NCBI RefSeq assembly: GCF_000003815.2
Contig: NC_049985.1
Span: 18,726,610-18,790,609, forward strand
Direction of reading: 5' to 3'
Source of the DNA: Branchiostoma floridae
Lineage: Eukaryota; Chordata; Leptocardii; Amphioxiformes; Branchiostomatidae
DNA: 64,000 nucleotides
Shown here: one piece after another, positions 1 through 12,342 of the stretch
How the letters are laid out: every line of letters starts with the position of its first letter
Position numbering within the stretch: the stretch's first letter is position 1
The notes under the pieces: generated by a model
The model's input: the letters and a program-made list of their open reading frames with translations, nothing else
The model's database searches: none
Told to the model about the DNA's origin: nothing
Made by a program: the position numbers and the translations under genes

Positions 1-319
1 TGGGGGTACATAGAGATAACAAAAGATCCAGTGTCTGTTTTTAGTATCCAAATTAGGGGTCGTGTGGTGTAACGGCAGGTGTTTGGTCCATAATCCAGAG
101 GTTTTCACCACTTACTGACTTAGATTTCATAATGAATGTAACTTTTTATTTTGGCCAAATTTTTTTTTTCATTCGCACATCGCACAATTCGCACAAGTAT
201 CTAGTAAATGACCGACCGTACGTCTGTTAAGACGGAGGCCTGCGCATTAGTAGAATGGCGGGCAACTATTTTAGCAGGTTAAGATCCGACTGGTATTCAA
301 TTGAACTGCTATCACTTCT

Positions 320-2965
320 ATGGCGAACGAATTTGACCTTAATGTGCCACTTTTGTGTGTCCCTTTGCATAACCAACAGGTTCGCCAATATACTTGGAGG
401 AGTGCAAATCCTGAGCCTGTTTCAAGCAGAATTGATTTTTGGCTCAGTAACAAGTCTTTAGCTACTCAAGTTTCAAGATGTGATATTCGAACCTCTAGCA
501 GAACTGACCACTTGGCTATATTTTTGATTATGCAGCTAGACAATGTTGCTAAAGGGCCAGGGTGTTGGAGGCTCAGTACTTCACACCTATTAGACAATAG
601 ATATGTTACAGGTGTGAAGTCCACTGTGCAGTCATGATCAGTTGTCAAGGATTTTAATAACCTCAGTGATTCAAAACAACTTACTTGGGAGTTATATAAA
701 GAAAAGATTAAGGAGGTTTTTTTATAAATATTCAAGGATTATAGCTAGTAACACAGAACACCAAGAACTTGATAGGAGACTCCAAGAGCTTTAGAGTCTA
801 TTAGATGAAACACCGAAGGATGAGTTCTTGAATGAATACACACAACTTGATTCTTACTAGGTATTGATGACTATATTGATGAATACAAAGCAAAAGGGGC
901 TCAAGTCAGATCCAGAGCCCAGTGGGTATAGAAGGGTAAAATATCTAAAATTTGCTCACTTAATCTTGAAAACTCCCGCTCAAAACAAAATGCTATTACT
1001 AAACTTAAGTATGCTAATCGCGAGGGTACCACTACACGTGAAGAATCTGATCCGTTTAAAATTCTAGACTGCGAAGTCGATTTTTATAAAAAAAAATCTC
1101 AAACTCAAATCTTTCTTGTTATGATAGCACTGCAACTGGCAAACAGATCGACACGTTGAGCTGAGTTTGAGTCAGTTGATGTACCCTCTCTTACGGATGG
1201 GTATAGATTTTTGCTTGATGAGCCTATAACAAAAGAAATAATGTTTTTCAGCGTTGAAATACATGAAACAAAATAAAGCGCCCGAACGAATTCTACCTGA
1301 AATTCTGGAAAGAAATAGGAGACCTTGTCTTCGAATCCTTAAATGAAGGAATAGAAAACAAATGCCTCTCCGTAACACAGAAAAGAGCCTTATTAAAACT
1401 TATCTTCAAAAAGGGTGATACGACAGACTTATCCAACTGGAGGCCAATAAGTTTGCTGAATACTGATTATATGATATTAGCTGCCGTCTTATCAAAACGA
1501 CTGCAGGACTTTCTTCTAAAATTAATATCTGAGGACCAAACCGCCTACATCAAGTCCAGATTTATTGGACAAAATGTGAGACTTATACAGGACGTTATTT
1601 ACTATTTCAATTTTTATAGCTTACCCGATGCAGCCGTCTGGCTAGACTTTGAAAAAGCTGTTGATTTCGTTAACTGGAATGTTATGCTGAGAACTTTAGA
1701 CAAGTTTGGGTTTTGACCTACATTTACCTCCATAGTTAAGACAATGTATACTGACATAGAGAGATGCATCATACATGCCGGTTGAAAATCTGCTTATTTC
1801 AAACTGCAACGAGGAATCAGAGAGGGATGCCCTCTGTCCTCCCTATTATCAAACCTGGTAGTTGAAATTCTTGCTACTAAAATTCGACATACATGCACAG
1901 TCAAGGGTATTAATGTCGAGATTAATGATAATATGTCTGAACTAAAGATATGTCAAGTGGCAGACGATACAACGCTTGTCCTTTACGGTGATGATTCTAT
2001 AAGAAATGCCTTACAGATTGTAGATGACTTTAGTAATGTGGCTGGACCTACACTAAATCGTAGGAAGTGTGAAGCTATGTGGATTGGGGCCAATCGAGGA
2101 CGAAGAGACACTCTCTTCGGAATCAATTGGCCAAATAGACCCATTAAATCCTTTGGAATTTACTATGGTTTGTCAGATGATGAGTGTAAGACTTTGAACT
2201 GGAAGAAATCAGTAAAAGAAATTGAATACGTCTTTCAAATGTGGTGAAGATTGACACATACCTTATATGGGAAAATAAGGATAATGAAGTCCTTGCCCTG
2301 ATTATGTATAAGATGTCTTCAATACCTACTCCTGAATGGGTGTTAAAAATATTAGCAAAAGCCTGCTTCCGTTTCCTTTGGGATGGCAAACCGGATAAGA
2401 TAGATAGGAAAACCTTGTACTTGAACTATCAGGATCGAGAGTTAAAGATGCTAGATATGCATGCAAAATGTAAAAGCCTACAAGCTGCGTGGGTCAGAAT
2501 GAGTATAAAAACTCCTCAGGACCCTAGCAGAGTTTGTAAATGGCAGCTAATGCCCTTACTTTTCATTAGTAAGATAGGGAAGGACTTTTTGGCCTTCCGT
2601 TTTAACTTCAGTCAAAAAACAGATGCACCCCCCCCCTGTTAACCCTTTCACCTCTCTACAGATACTGTAAATGCAGAAATGTTCGCGGTGGATTAATGTT
2701 CGCGGTTTTCGCGGTGACCACTTCACCGCGAATTTAAAACCACCGCGAACATTTTTCTATCATGGTATGAGACTGCAGTCTATGGTGTTACCGCGAAATT
2801 AAAACCACCGCGAAAAGTCCTTTTTCCCGCTACCGCGAAATTAAATCCCCGCGAACTTAAATGCATTTACATTATGTAATCCTCTCATGGCATGAGCTGG
2901 GAGGAGGGAAGACAGACATTGCTCATGTACAAACTGAAATTATTTGGTTTACAATCATGTATAAC
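320..2965 (+). pseudogene. L1/Tx1-type LINE ORF2 remnant (endonuclease C-term + RT), copy 1
   Basis: Decayed ORF2 of a non-LTR retrotransposon. The end of the APE-like endonuclease is readable at 398-540 (SRIDFWL then RTDHLAI, the usual late EN motifs). RT begins around 1438 with NWRPISLLNTDY, then SEDQTAYIKSRFIG (about 1528-1570), VWLDFEKAVDFVNWN (1638-1680) and RGIREGCPLS (about 1812-1840). The catalytic box at about 1954-1968 reads VADD instead of the usual Y/F-ADD. The thumb region (FLWDGKPDKI, KMLDMHAKCKSLQAAWV) follows to about 2640 and resumes after a MITE. TGA stops at about 1714, 1782 and 2245 break it. The protein matches the L1/Tx1 clade by eye. The 5' EN half and the 3' end are missing. 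Confidence 0.85.
2665..2872. mobile_element. 208-bp MITE with GCGG repeats and TA target site (copy in unit 1)
   Basis: Ends read CTGTAAATGCA and, inverted, ATGTAAATGCA, flanked on both sides by TA. The interior is built of inverted TTCGCGG / CCGCGAA blocks. Unit 2 has an intact empty site at about 7262-7275, so the borders are exact. The TA duplication suggests a Tc1/mariner-type non-autonomous element; no transposase is present. Confidence 0.85.
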
Positions 2966-3339
2966 TAAATCAGGCTGGTTCAGTGGCACAGTATTATTTC
3001 TTGAATAGCGGAAAAATGGGCGTTGTCAGCAGACAACAGGGAAAAATAGAGTTTTAAGGGACAGTGTAAAAGTAGGGCATATGTAGATGAATAGAGATAC
3101 CAAACAGGGTCTATCACGATTTTGATACGTTTGAACATTTCGTTTCTATTACCTTGTTGTTAGTGAAGTTCGTCGCCAAAAGTGTACGGCCGTGGAAGTC
3201 AATAATTGGGAATGGACAGTAAAAAGTTGCACACTATTATGGAACACGGTGGTCAAATTCGGGCTCAAAACCTCCCATGTCTAGCCGAATTCGAACTTGA
3301 ATCAGCAAAAAAAGATATTTTTTCACCAATAGAAACAAT

Positions 3340-4020
3340 TTTCTTTAATATTCAACGAAGCTACTGGCGTTTTTGTTGGTGACCTTTGATATCGTAAGTG
3401 TTGTTTACACCGGTATCAATTACACCCTCCCGCTCTCCGTGCGGCATGACATGCGTGCAAACATCGTTTAAGATCGCGACTAAGAAGAGTCCAACTTAAC
3501 TCATTGACGGCAATGAGAGTTTTTTGAGATTTTTAGAAAATGCCTTCGATTTTGAATTATTGGTAATTAAGGGCAAAAAATGCAATTTTTGGCATATTTT
3601 TGACTGTAACTTTGCTTGAAATAAAAAAAAAGAAAAATCCCCCAAACAGAAAGTTTTATTTACCTCATAGATGAGGAAAAATAAAAAACATCGAGAATTT
3701 TCGATAGCACATGCTGCCCATCTTATCAAGAGTTTGGTAAAATTAAAGGCCTTGTTGAAAACAGAAAATGATCGTCTTTTTGAGCAACATGGAAACAAAA
3801 CAGCTATTTAAATTCTAACGACAAGATTCAAAGTATGTAAAACTACTAATTTAACCTTAATTTGAAAACATTTTCCTTGTCAAGACATTCCGTTTATTTT
3901 CAAATATTTTACGGGTAGCAAAAACTAGGCCTCCGGTAATCGGATACTCTGTCGAACGCGCATAGCAACGGGAAAGAATACCCTAGCAACTGACCACAGT
4001 GGAAGTAGTATATTGATACA
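3340..4020 (+). other. Segment resembling the 5' flanks of genes 1 and 2
   Basis: Shares collinear blocks with 18800-19530 and 52700-53590, which lie upstream of the signal-peptide exons of genes 1 and 2: ATTCAACGAAGCT, GTATCAATTAC, AAATCCCCCAAACAGAAAG, and CCTAGCAACTGACCAC near the end. The same segment recurs in unit 2 (about 7740-8440). It holds no coding exon that I can see. Confidence 0.65.
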
Positions 4021-4165
4021 GAATGCCTCATGGCAGCAAAATGAAGAGAGAGAAAAATGAAAGTGAGGTGAGGAAGCTTGCAGAACTGTCTCAAGCAACC
4101 ATGGTATGGCCAAATCAGGCTGGTTCAGTGCCACAGTTAGTATTATTTTCCAATGACAAAGGGGG

Positions 4166-4497
4166 CGTTGTCAGTAGACAATGGAGAAAACATCGCAAGA
4201 CTAGACAGTTCAAGGGACAGTGAACATGTAGGGCATGGCCTTCGGTACATAGAGATAACAGAAGAAAATGGAGAAAACATCGCAAGTCTGAGACAGTCAC
4301 TCAAGGGACAGTGAACATGTAGGGCATGGCCTTCGGTACATATAGATAACAAAAGACAATGGAGAAAACATCGCAAGGCTAGACAGTCACTGAAGGGTCA
4401 GTGAACAAGTAGGGCATGGTATTGTATACATAGAGATAACAAAAGACAATGGAGAAAACATCGAAAGGCTACACTGTTCAAGGGACAGTGAACAAGT
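4166..4497. repeat. ~85-90-bp minisatellite, about 4 monomers
   Basis: Degenerate monomers start with AATGGAGAAAACATCGCAAG and run through CAGTGAACAAGTAGGGCATGG, ending with a TACATAGAGATAACAAAAG-like block. One related but more divergent monomer lies at about 3020-3115. Spacing varies from about 87 to 98 bp, so monomers are not identical. Confidence 0.85.
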
Positions 4498-4794
4498 AGG
4501 GTCTGTTTTTAGTATCCAAATTAGGGGTCGTGTGATGTAACGGCAGGTGTTTGGTCCATAACCCAGAGGTTTTCACCACTTATTAACTTAGATTTCATAA
4601 CGAATGTATTTTTTTTTATTTTGGCCAAACTTTTTTTTTTCATTCGCACATCGCACAATTCGCACAAGTATCTAAATGACCGACCGTACGTCTGTTAAAC
4701 CGGAGGCCTGCGCATTAGTAGAATGGCGGGCAACTATTTTAGCAGGTTAAGATCCGACTGGTATTCAATTGAACTGCTATCACTTGTATGGCGA

Positions 4795-7365
4795 ACGAAT
4801 TTGACCTTAAATGTGCCACTTTTGTGTGTCCCTTTGGCATACCAACAGGTTCGCCAATATACTTGGAGGAGTGCAAATCCTGAGCCTGTTTCACGCAGAA
4901 TTGATTTTTGGCTCAGTAACAAGTCTTTAGCTACTCAAGTTTCAAGATGTGATATTCGAACCTCTAGCAGAACTGACCACTTGGCTATATTATTGATTAT
5001 GTAGCTTGGCAACTTTTCTAGAGGGCCAGGTTGATGGAGGATCAATACTTCACACCTATTAGACAATAGATATGTTACAGGTGTCAAGTCCACTGTGCAG
5101 TAGGTTGTCAAGGATTTTAATAACCTCAGTGATTCAAAACAACTTACTTGGGAGTTGCATAAAGTAAAGATTAGGAAGTTTTTAAAAAAATATTCTAGGA
5201 TTAAAGCTAGTAACACAGAACACCAAGAATTTGATAGGAGACTCCAAGAGTTTGAGAGTCTATTGGATGAAACACCGAAGGATGAGTTCTTGAATGAATA
5301 CACACAAGTTGATTCTTACTAGGTATTGATAAATATATTGATGAATACAAAGCAAAAGGGGCTCAAGTCAGATCCAAAGCCCAGTGGGTATAGAAGGGTA
5401 AAAAATCTAAAATTTTCGACGACTTCCGGATTAGTGCAGCGAATCATTCATCTGATGAAGGTCGGAGTGTTCGGCCGAAAATTTATGGTGAGTTTCTTCC
5501 CTTGTGTTGGAACAAAGTTTAAACTTTTCACTATGGAATTTACCAACACAGATGAGCTTTCATTCGGAAATCTAAAATTTGCTCACTTAATCTTGAAAAC
5601 TCCCGCTCAAAACAAAATGCTATTACTAAACTTAAGTATGCTAATCGCGAGGGTATTACTACACGTGAAGAATCTGATCCGTTTAAAATTCTAGACTTGG
5701 AAGTCGATTTTTATAAAAAAAATCTCAAAATCTTTCTTGTTATGATAGCACTGCAACTGGCGAACAGATCGACACGTTGAGTTGAGTTTGAGTCAGTTGA
5801 TGTACCCTCTCTTACGGATGGGGATAGACATTTGCTTGATGAGCCTATAACAAAAAAATGAATGTTTCTCAGCGTTAAAATACGTGAAACAAAATAAAGC
5901 GCCCGAACGAATTCTACCTGAAATTCTGGAAAGAAATAGGAGACCTGGTCTTCGAATCCTTAAATTAAGGAATAGAAAACAAATGCCTCTCCGTAACACA
6001 GAAAAGAGCCTTATTAAAACTTATCTTTAAAAAGGGTGATAAGACAGACTTATCCAACTGGAGGCCTTTAAGTTTGCTGAATACTGATTATATGATATTA
6101 GCTGCCGTCTTATCAAAACGACTGCAGGACTTTCTTCTAAAATTAATATCTGAGGACGAAATCAAGTCCAGATTTATTAGACAATTGTGAGACTTATACA
6201 GGACGTTATTTACTACTTCAATTTTTATAACTTACCCGATGCAGCCGTCTGGCTAGACTTTGAAAAAGCTGTTGATTTCGTTAACTGGAATGTTATGCTC
6301 AGAACTTTAGACAAGTTTGGGTTTTGACCTACATTTACCTCCATAGTTAAGACAATGTATACTGACATAGAGAGATGCATCATAAATGCCGGTTGAAAAT
6401 CTGCTTATTTCAAACTGCAACGAGGAATCAGAGAGGGATGCCCTCGGTCCTCCCTATTATCAAACCTGGTAGTTGAAATTCTTGCTACTAAAATTCGACA
6501 TACATGCACAGTCAAGGGTATTAATGTCGAGATTATTGATAATATGTCTGAACTAAAGATATGTCAAGTGGCAGACGATACAACGCTTGTCCTTTACGGT
6601 GATGATTCTATAAGAAATGCCTTACAGATTGTAGATGACTTTAGTAATGTGGCTGGACCTACTCTAAATCGTAGGAAGTGTGAAGCTATGTGGATTGGGG
6701 CCAATCGAGGACGAAGAGACACTCTCTTCGGAATCAATTGGCCAAATAGACCCATTAAATCCTTTGGAATTTACTATGGTTTGTCAGATGATGAGTGTAA
6801 GACTTTGAACTGGAAGAAATCAGTAAAAGAAATTGAATACTTCTTTCAAATGTGGTGAAGATTGACACATACCTTATATGGTAAAATAATGATAATTAAG
6901 TCCTTGCCCTGATTGTGTATAAGATGTCTTCAATACCTACTCCTGAATGGGTGTTCAAAATATTAGCAAAAGCCTGCTTCCGTTTCCTTTGGGATGGCAA
7001 ACCGGATAAGATAAATAGTAAAACCTTGTACTTGAACTATCAGGATCGAGAGTTAAAGATGCTAGATATGCATGCAAAATGTAAAAGCCTACAAGCTGCG
7101 TGGGTCAGAAGGATTATAAAAACTCCTCAGGACCCTAGCGGAATATATAGATGGCAACTGATACACTTACATTTCATTAGTAAGATAGGGAAGGACTTTT
7201 TGGCCTTCCGTTTTAACTTCAGTCAGAAAACAGATGCCCCGCCTCTGTTAACCGGTCCACCTTTCTACAGAGATGTAATCCTCTCATGGCATGAGCTGGG
7301 AGGAGGGAAGACAGACATTGCTCATGTACAAACTGAAATTATTTGGTTTACAATCATGTATAACT
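4795..7365 (+). pseudogene. L1/Tx1-type LINE ORF2 remnant, copy 2
   Basis: Same decayed endonuclease/RT as in copy 1, with the same TGA breaks and the same VADD catalytic box (about 6573-6587). It has a small extra deletion in the QTAYIKSRFIG region (about 6155-6185). Without the MITE, the RT thumb reads on uninterrupted from 6915 to 7367, ending HELGGGKTDIAHVQTEIIWF, like the corresponding L1/Tx1 segment. Not functional. Confidence 0.85.
5416..5567. mobile_element. 152-bp insertion with 13-bp target-site duplication
   Basis: Present only in unit 2. The 13-mer AAATCTAAAATTT occurs at 5403-5415 and again at 5568-5580; units 1 and 3 have it once (about 940-952 and 9762-9774, with mismatches). 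The insert contains TGATGAAGGTCGGAGTGTTC, which looks like the 3' part of a SINE or truncated LINE. Its family is not identified. Confidence 0.75.
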
Positions 7366-8488
7366 AAATCAGGCTGGTTCAGTGGCACAGTATTATTTTT
7401 TGAATAGCGGAAAAATGGGCGTTGTCAGCAGACAACAGGGAAAAATAGAGTTTTAAGGGACAGTGTAAAAGTAGGGCATATGTAGATTAATAGAGATACC
7501 AAACAGAGTCTATCACGATTTTGATACGTTTGAACATTTCGTTTCTATTCCCTTGTTGTTAGTGAAGTTCGTCGCCAAAAGTGTACGGCCGTGGAAGTCA
7601 ATATTTGGGAACGGACAGTAAAAAAAAGTTGCACACTATTATGGAACACGGTGGTTAAATTCGGGCTCAAAACCTCCCATGTCTAGCCGAATTCGAACTT
7701 GAATCAGCCAAAAAAAGATATTTTTTCACCAATAGAAACAATTTTCTTTAATATTCAACGAAGCTACTGACGTTTTTGCTTGTGACCTTTGATATCGTAA
7801 GTGTTGTTTACACCGGTATCAATTACACCCTCCCGCTATCCCTGACATGCTTGCAAACATCGTTTAAGATCGCGACTAAGAAGAGTCCAACTTAACTCAT
7901 TGATGGCTCAAAATGACCGCAAAGAGATTTCTGTTTTTGAGATTTTTAGAAAATGCCTTCGATTTTGAATTATTTGTAATTAAGGGCAAAAAATGCAATT
8001 TTTGGCATATTTTTGACTGTAACTTTGCTTGAAATAAAAAATTGAAAAATCCCCCAAACAGAAAGTTTTATTTACCTCATAGATGACGAAAAATAAAAAC
8101 ATCGAGAATTTTCGATAGCACATGCTGCCCATCTTATCAACAGTTTGGTAAAATTAAAGGCCTTGTTGAAAACAGAAAATGATCGTCATTTTGAGCAACA
8201 TGGAAACAAAACAGCTATTTAAGTTCTAACGACAAGATTCAAAGTATGTAAAACTACTAATTTAACCTTAATTTGAAAACATTTTCCTTGTCAAGACATT
8301 CCGTTTATTTTCAAATATTTTACGGGTAGCAAAAACTAGGCCTCCGGTAATCGGATACTCTGTCGAACGCGCAGAGGAACGGGAAAGAATACCCTAGCAA
8401 CTGACCACAGTGGAAGTAGTATATTGATACAGAACGCCGCATGGCAGCAAAATGAAGAGACAGAAAAATGAAAGTGAGGTGAGGAAGC

Positions 8489-8899
8489 TTGCAGAACTGT
8501 CTCAAGCAACCACGGTATGGCCAAATCAGACTGGTTCAGTGCCACAGTAAGTATTATTTTCTAATGACAAAGGGGGCGTTGTCAGAAGACAATGGAGAAA
8601 ACATCGCAAGACTAGACAGTTCAAGGGACAGTGAACATGTAGGGCATGGCCTTGGTTACATAGAAATAACAAAAGACAATGGAGAAAACATCGCAAGACT
8701 AGACAGTCACTCAAGGGTCAGTGAACAAGTAGGGCATGGTATTGTATACATAGATATAACAAAAGACAATGGAGAAAACATCGCAAGGCTACACTGTTCA
8801 AGGGACAGTGAACAAGTAGGGCATGGCCTTGGGTACATAGAGATAACAAAAGATCCAGTGTCTGTTTTTAGTATCCAAATTAGGGGTCGTGTGATGTAA
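8489..8899 (+). other. Open frame made of 29-residue repeats over the minisatellite of unit 2
   Basis: A 136-codon frame in which the minisatellite period is 87 bp (29 codons), so the frame stays open. The residue repeat is DNGENIARLDSSRDSEHVGH plus GLGYIEITK, seen three times. The matching frame is broken at the end of unit 1, there is no convincing gene context, and the frame runs into retroelement sequence. Probably a by-product of a repeat whose period is a multiple of 3. Confidence 0.35.
8589..8850. repeat. 87-bp minisatellite, 3 monomers
   Basis: Monomers start at about 8589, 8677 and 8766 with ACAATGGAGAAAACATCGC. They are more regular than the array at 4166-4497 and mark the junction of units 2 and 3. 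Confidence 0.85.
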
Positions 8900-9149
8900 C
8901 GGCAGGTGTTTGGTTCATAATCCAGAGGTTTTCACCACTTACTAACTTAGATTTCATAATGAATGTAGCTTTTTATTTTGGCCAAAATTTTTTTTCATTC
9001 GCACATCGCACAATTCGCACAAGTATCTAAATGACCGACCGTTCGTCTGTTTAACCGGAGGCCTGCGCATTAGTAGAATGGCGGGCAACTATTTTAGCAG
9101 GTTAAGATCCGACTGGTATTCCATTGAACTGCTATCACTTGTACTGTAT

Positions 9150-11790
9150 GGCGAACAAATTTGACCTTGAATGTGCCACTTTGTGTGTCCTTTTGGCACA
9201 CCAACGGGTTCGCCAATATACTTGGAGGAGTGCAAATCCTGAGCCTGTTTCAAGCTGAATTGATTTTTGGCTCAGTAACAAGTCTTTAGCTACTCAAGTT
9301 TCAAGATGTGATATTCGAACCTCTAGCAGAACTGACCACTTGGCTATATTATTGATTATGTAGCTTGGCAACTTTTCTAGAGGGCCAGGTTGTTGGAGGA
9401 TCAATACTTCACACCTATCAGACAATAGATATGTTACAGGTGTCAAGTCCACTATGCAGTCATGATCAGTTGTCAAGGATTTTAATAACCTCAGTGATTC
9501 AAAACAACTTACTTGGGAGTTATATAAAGTAAAGATTAAGGAGTTTTTTAAATAAATATTCAAGGATTATAGCTAGTAACACAGAACACCAAGAACTTGA
9601 AAGGAGACTCCAAGAGCTTTAGAGTCTATTAGATGAAACGCTGAAGGATGAGATCTTGAATGAATACACAAAAGTTAAGTCTAAACTAGAAAGTATTGAT
9701 GAATACAAAGCAAGAGGGGCTCAAGTCAGATCCAGAGCCCAGTGGGTATAGAAGGGCAAAAAAACTAAAATTTGCTCACTTAATCTTGAAAACTCCCGCT
9801 CAAAACAAAATGCTATTACTAAACTTAAGTATGCTAATCGCGAGGGTACCACTACACGTGAAGAATCTGATCCGTTTAAAATTCTAGACTGCGAAGTCGA
9901 TTTTTATAAAAAAAGATCTCAAACTCAAATTTTTCTTGTTATGATAGCACTGCAACTGGCGAACAGATCGACACGTTGAGCTGAGTTTGAGTCAGTTGAT
10001 GTACCCTCTCTTACGGATGGGGATAGACTTTTGCTTGATGAGCCTATAACAAAAAAAAATGAATGTTTCTCAGCGTTAAAATACGTGAAACAAAATAAAG
10101 CGCCCGAACGAATTCTACCTGAAATTCTGGAAAGAAATAGGAGACCTGGTCTTCGAATCCTTAAATGAAGGAATAGAAAACAAATGCCTCTCCGTAACAC
10201 AGAAAAGAGCCTTATTAAAACTTATCTTTAAAAAGGGTGATAAGACAGACTTATCCAACTGGAGGCCAATAAGTTTGCTGAATACTGATTATATGATATT
10301 AGCTGTCGTCTTAGCAAAACGACTGCAGGACTTTCTTCTAAAATTAATATCTGAGGACCAAACCGCCTACATCAAGTCCAGATTTATTGGACAAATTGTG
10401 AGACTTATACAGGACGTTATTTACTACTTCAATTTTTATAACTTACCCGATGCAGCCGTCTGGCTAGACTTTGAAAAAGCTGTTGATTTCGTTAACTGGA
10501 ATGTTATGCTCAGAACTTTAGACAAGTTTGGGTTTTGACCTACATTTACCTCCATAGTTAAGACAATGTATACTGACATAGAGAGATGCATCATAAATGC
10601 CGGTTGAAAATCTGCTTATTTCAAACTGCAACGAGGAATCAGAGAGGGATGCCCTCGGTCCTCCCTATTATCAAACCTGGTAGTTGAAATTCTTGCTACT
10701 AAAATTCGACATACATGCACAGTCAAGGGTATTAATGTCGAGATTAATGATAATATGTCTGAACTAAAGATATGTCAAGTGGCAGACGATACAACGTTTG
10801 TCCTTTACGGTGATGATTCCATAAGAAATGCCTTACAGATTGTAGATGACTTTAGTAATGTGGCTGGACCTACTCTAAATCGTAGGAAGTGTGAAGCTAT
10901 GTGGATTGGGGCCAATCGAGGACGAAGAGACACTCTCTTCGGAATCAATTGGCCAAATAGACCCATCAAATCCTTTGGAATTTACTATGGTTTGTCAGAT
11001 GAGGAGTGTAAGACTTTGAACTGGAAGAAATCAGTAAAAGAAATTGAACACTTCTTTCAAATGTGGTGAAGATTGACACATACCTTATATGGGAAAATAA
11101 TGATAATGAAGTCCTTGCCCAGATTGTGTATAAGATGTCTTCAATACCTACTCCTGAATGGGTGTTAAAAATATTAGCAAAAGCCTGCTTCCGTTTCCTT
11201 TGGGATGGCAAACCGGATAAGATAGATAGGAAAACCTTGTACTTGAACTATCAGGATCGAGAGTTAAAGATGCTAGATATGCATGCAAAATGTAAAAGCC
11301 TACAAGCTGCGTGGGTCAGAATGAGTATAAAAACTCCTCAGGACCCTAGCAGAGTTTGTAAATGGCAGCTAATGCCCTTACTTTTCATTAGTAAGATAGG
11401 GAAGGACTTTTTGGCCTTCCGTTTTAACTTCAGTCAAAAAACAGATGCACCCCCCCCTGTTAACCCTTTCACCTCTCTACAGATACTGTAAATGCAGAAA
11501 TGTTCGCGGTGGATTAATGTTCGCGGTTTTCGCGGTGACCACTTCACCGCGAATTTAAAACCACCGCGAACATTTTTCTATCATGGTATGAGACTGCAGT
11601 CTATGGTGTTACCGCGAAATTAAAACCACCGCGAAAAGTCCTTTTTCCCGCTACCGCGAAATTAAATCCCCGCGAACTTAAATGCATTTACATTATGTAA
11701 TCCTCTCATGGCATGAGCTGGGAGGAGGGAAGACAGACATTGCTCATGTACAAACTGAAATTATTTGGTTTACAATCATGTATAACTAAA
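9150..11790 (+). pseudogene. L1/Tx1-type LINE ORF2 remnant, copy 3
   Basis: Closest to copy 1: both carry the MITE and the same thumb-domain variant (PSRVCKWQLMPLLF, where copy 2 has PSGIYRWQLIHLHF). RT motifs: SEDQTAYIKSRFIG about 10350-10391, VWLDFEKAVDF about 10459-10491, VADD about 10776-10790. The three TGA stops are shared with the other copies. Confidence 0.85.
11486..11693. mobile_element. 208-bp GCGG MITE (copy in unit 3)
   Basis: Near-identical to 2665-2872, with the same TA flanks at the same position in the LINE remnant. It was therefore copied with the unit, not inserted independently. Confidence 0.85.
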
Positions 11791-11994
11791 TCAGGCTGGT
11801 TCAGTGGCACAGTATTATTTTTTGAATAGCGGAAAAATGGGCGTTGTCAGCAGACAACAGGGAAAAATAGAGTTTTAAGGGACAGTGTAAAAGTAGGGCA
11901 TATGTAGATGAATAGAGATACCAAACAGGGTCTATCACGATTTTGATACGTTTGAACATTTCGTTTCTATTCCCTTGTTGTTAGTGAAGTTCGT

Positions 11995-12341
11995 CACCAG
12001 TCTTTGCCTTCTCTATTCTGCTTATATCAGATGACCTACAGATACTTTTTAAACTACTTTGAGTCTGTGTAGGACCCGCTCTTGGTGGAACGAACCATGT
12101 ATAGGCATACATGCCATTTGGCTCCACGACATCGTCTCCTTTAGACACGCCCGATGTCTTGTCCTCATACAGCGCCCCCTCGTCCCACTTACTGTACAGC
12201 AGGCCGTGCGGGTGCATGGAGTACGGATGCGACGCCATGTTCTTGAAGTAGACCACGATGACGTCACCGATTTCCGCCTCGATCATTGGTCCAAGCATGC
12301 CCAGATGCTGGTCCCTTGGTTTCCTCTGTCCATACCATTAT
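11995..12341 (-). pseudogene. Stray hephaestin/ceruloplasmin-like multicopper-oxidase exon
   Basis: Read on the minus strand from about 12333 down: RKPRDQHLGMLGPMIEAEIG, then DVIVVYFKNMASHPYSMHPH, GLLYSKWDEGALYEDKTSG and YAYTWFVPPRAGPT. This is the beginning of a cupredoxin-like A domain of the hephaestin/ceruloplasmin/factor V family (ferroxidase-type multicopper oxidases); the HPHG copper-ligand motif is present. An acceptor-like ACAG precedes it. After GPTQTQ no good donor is visible. It is embedded between truncated LINE unit 3 and an inverted MITE half, with no other exon of such a gene in the window. So it is a single displaced exon, or the only exon of a gene whose rest lies outside. 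Confidence 0.75.
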
Positions 12342-12342
12342 A

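Larger units (their letters stand above)
33..4500 (+). repeat. Tandem 4.4-kb composite unit, copy 1
   Basis: First of three head-to-tail copies of a composite unit (the others start near 4501 and 8860). In order it holds a 5' segment, the C-terminal part of an L1-type endonuclease, a decayed reverse transcriptase, a 208-bp MITE, a segment (about 3340-4020) that resembles the 5' flanks of genes 1 and 2, and an ~85-bp minisatellite. Periods between copies are about 4468 and 4359 bp; the differences are largely explained by the MITE, a short insertion in copy 2 and the minisatellite copy number. Confidence 0.9.
4501..8859 (+). repeat. Tandem 4.4-kb composite unit, copy 2
   Basis: Second copy, in the same order and orientation as copy 1. 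It lacks the MITE found in copies 1 and 3 but carries a private 152-bp insertion at 5416-5567. The flank-like segment lies at about 7740-8440 and a three-monomer minisatellite at the end. Confidence 0.9.
8860..11994 (+). repeat. Tandem 4.4-kb composite unit, copy 3 (truncated)
   Basis: Third copy. It follows copies 1 and 2 until about 11994 (GAAGTTCGTC), where it breaks off into a multicopper-oxidase-like exon on the other strand. The flank-like segment and minisatellite are absent. Confidence 0.9.

Noticed and set aside
4166-4497. CRISPR-like array of regularly spaced repeats
   Set aside because: The repeats are contiguous ~85-bp minisatellite monomers without unique spacers, in a eukaryotic context.
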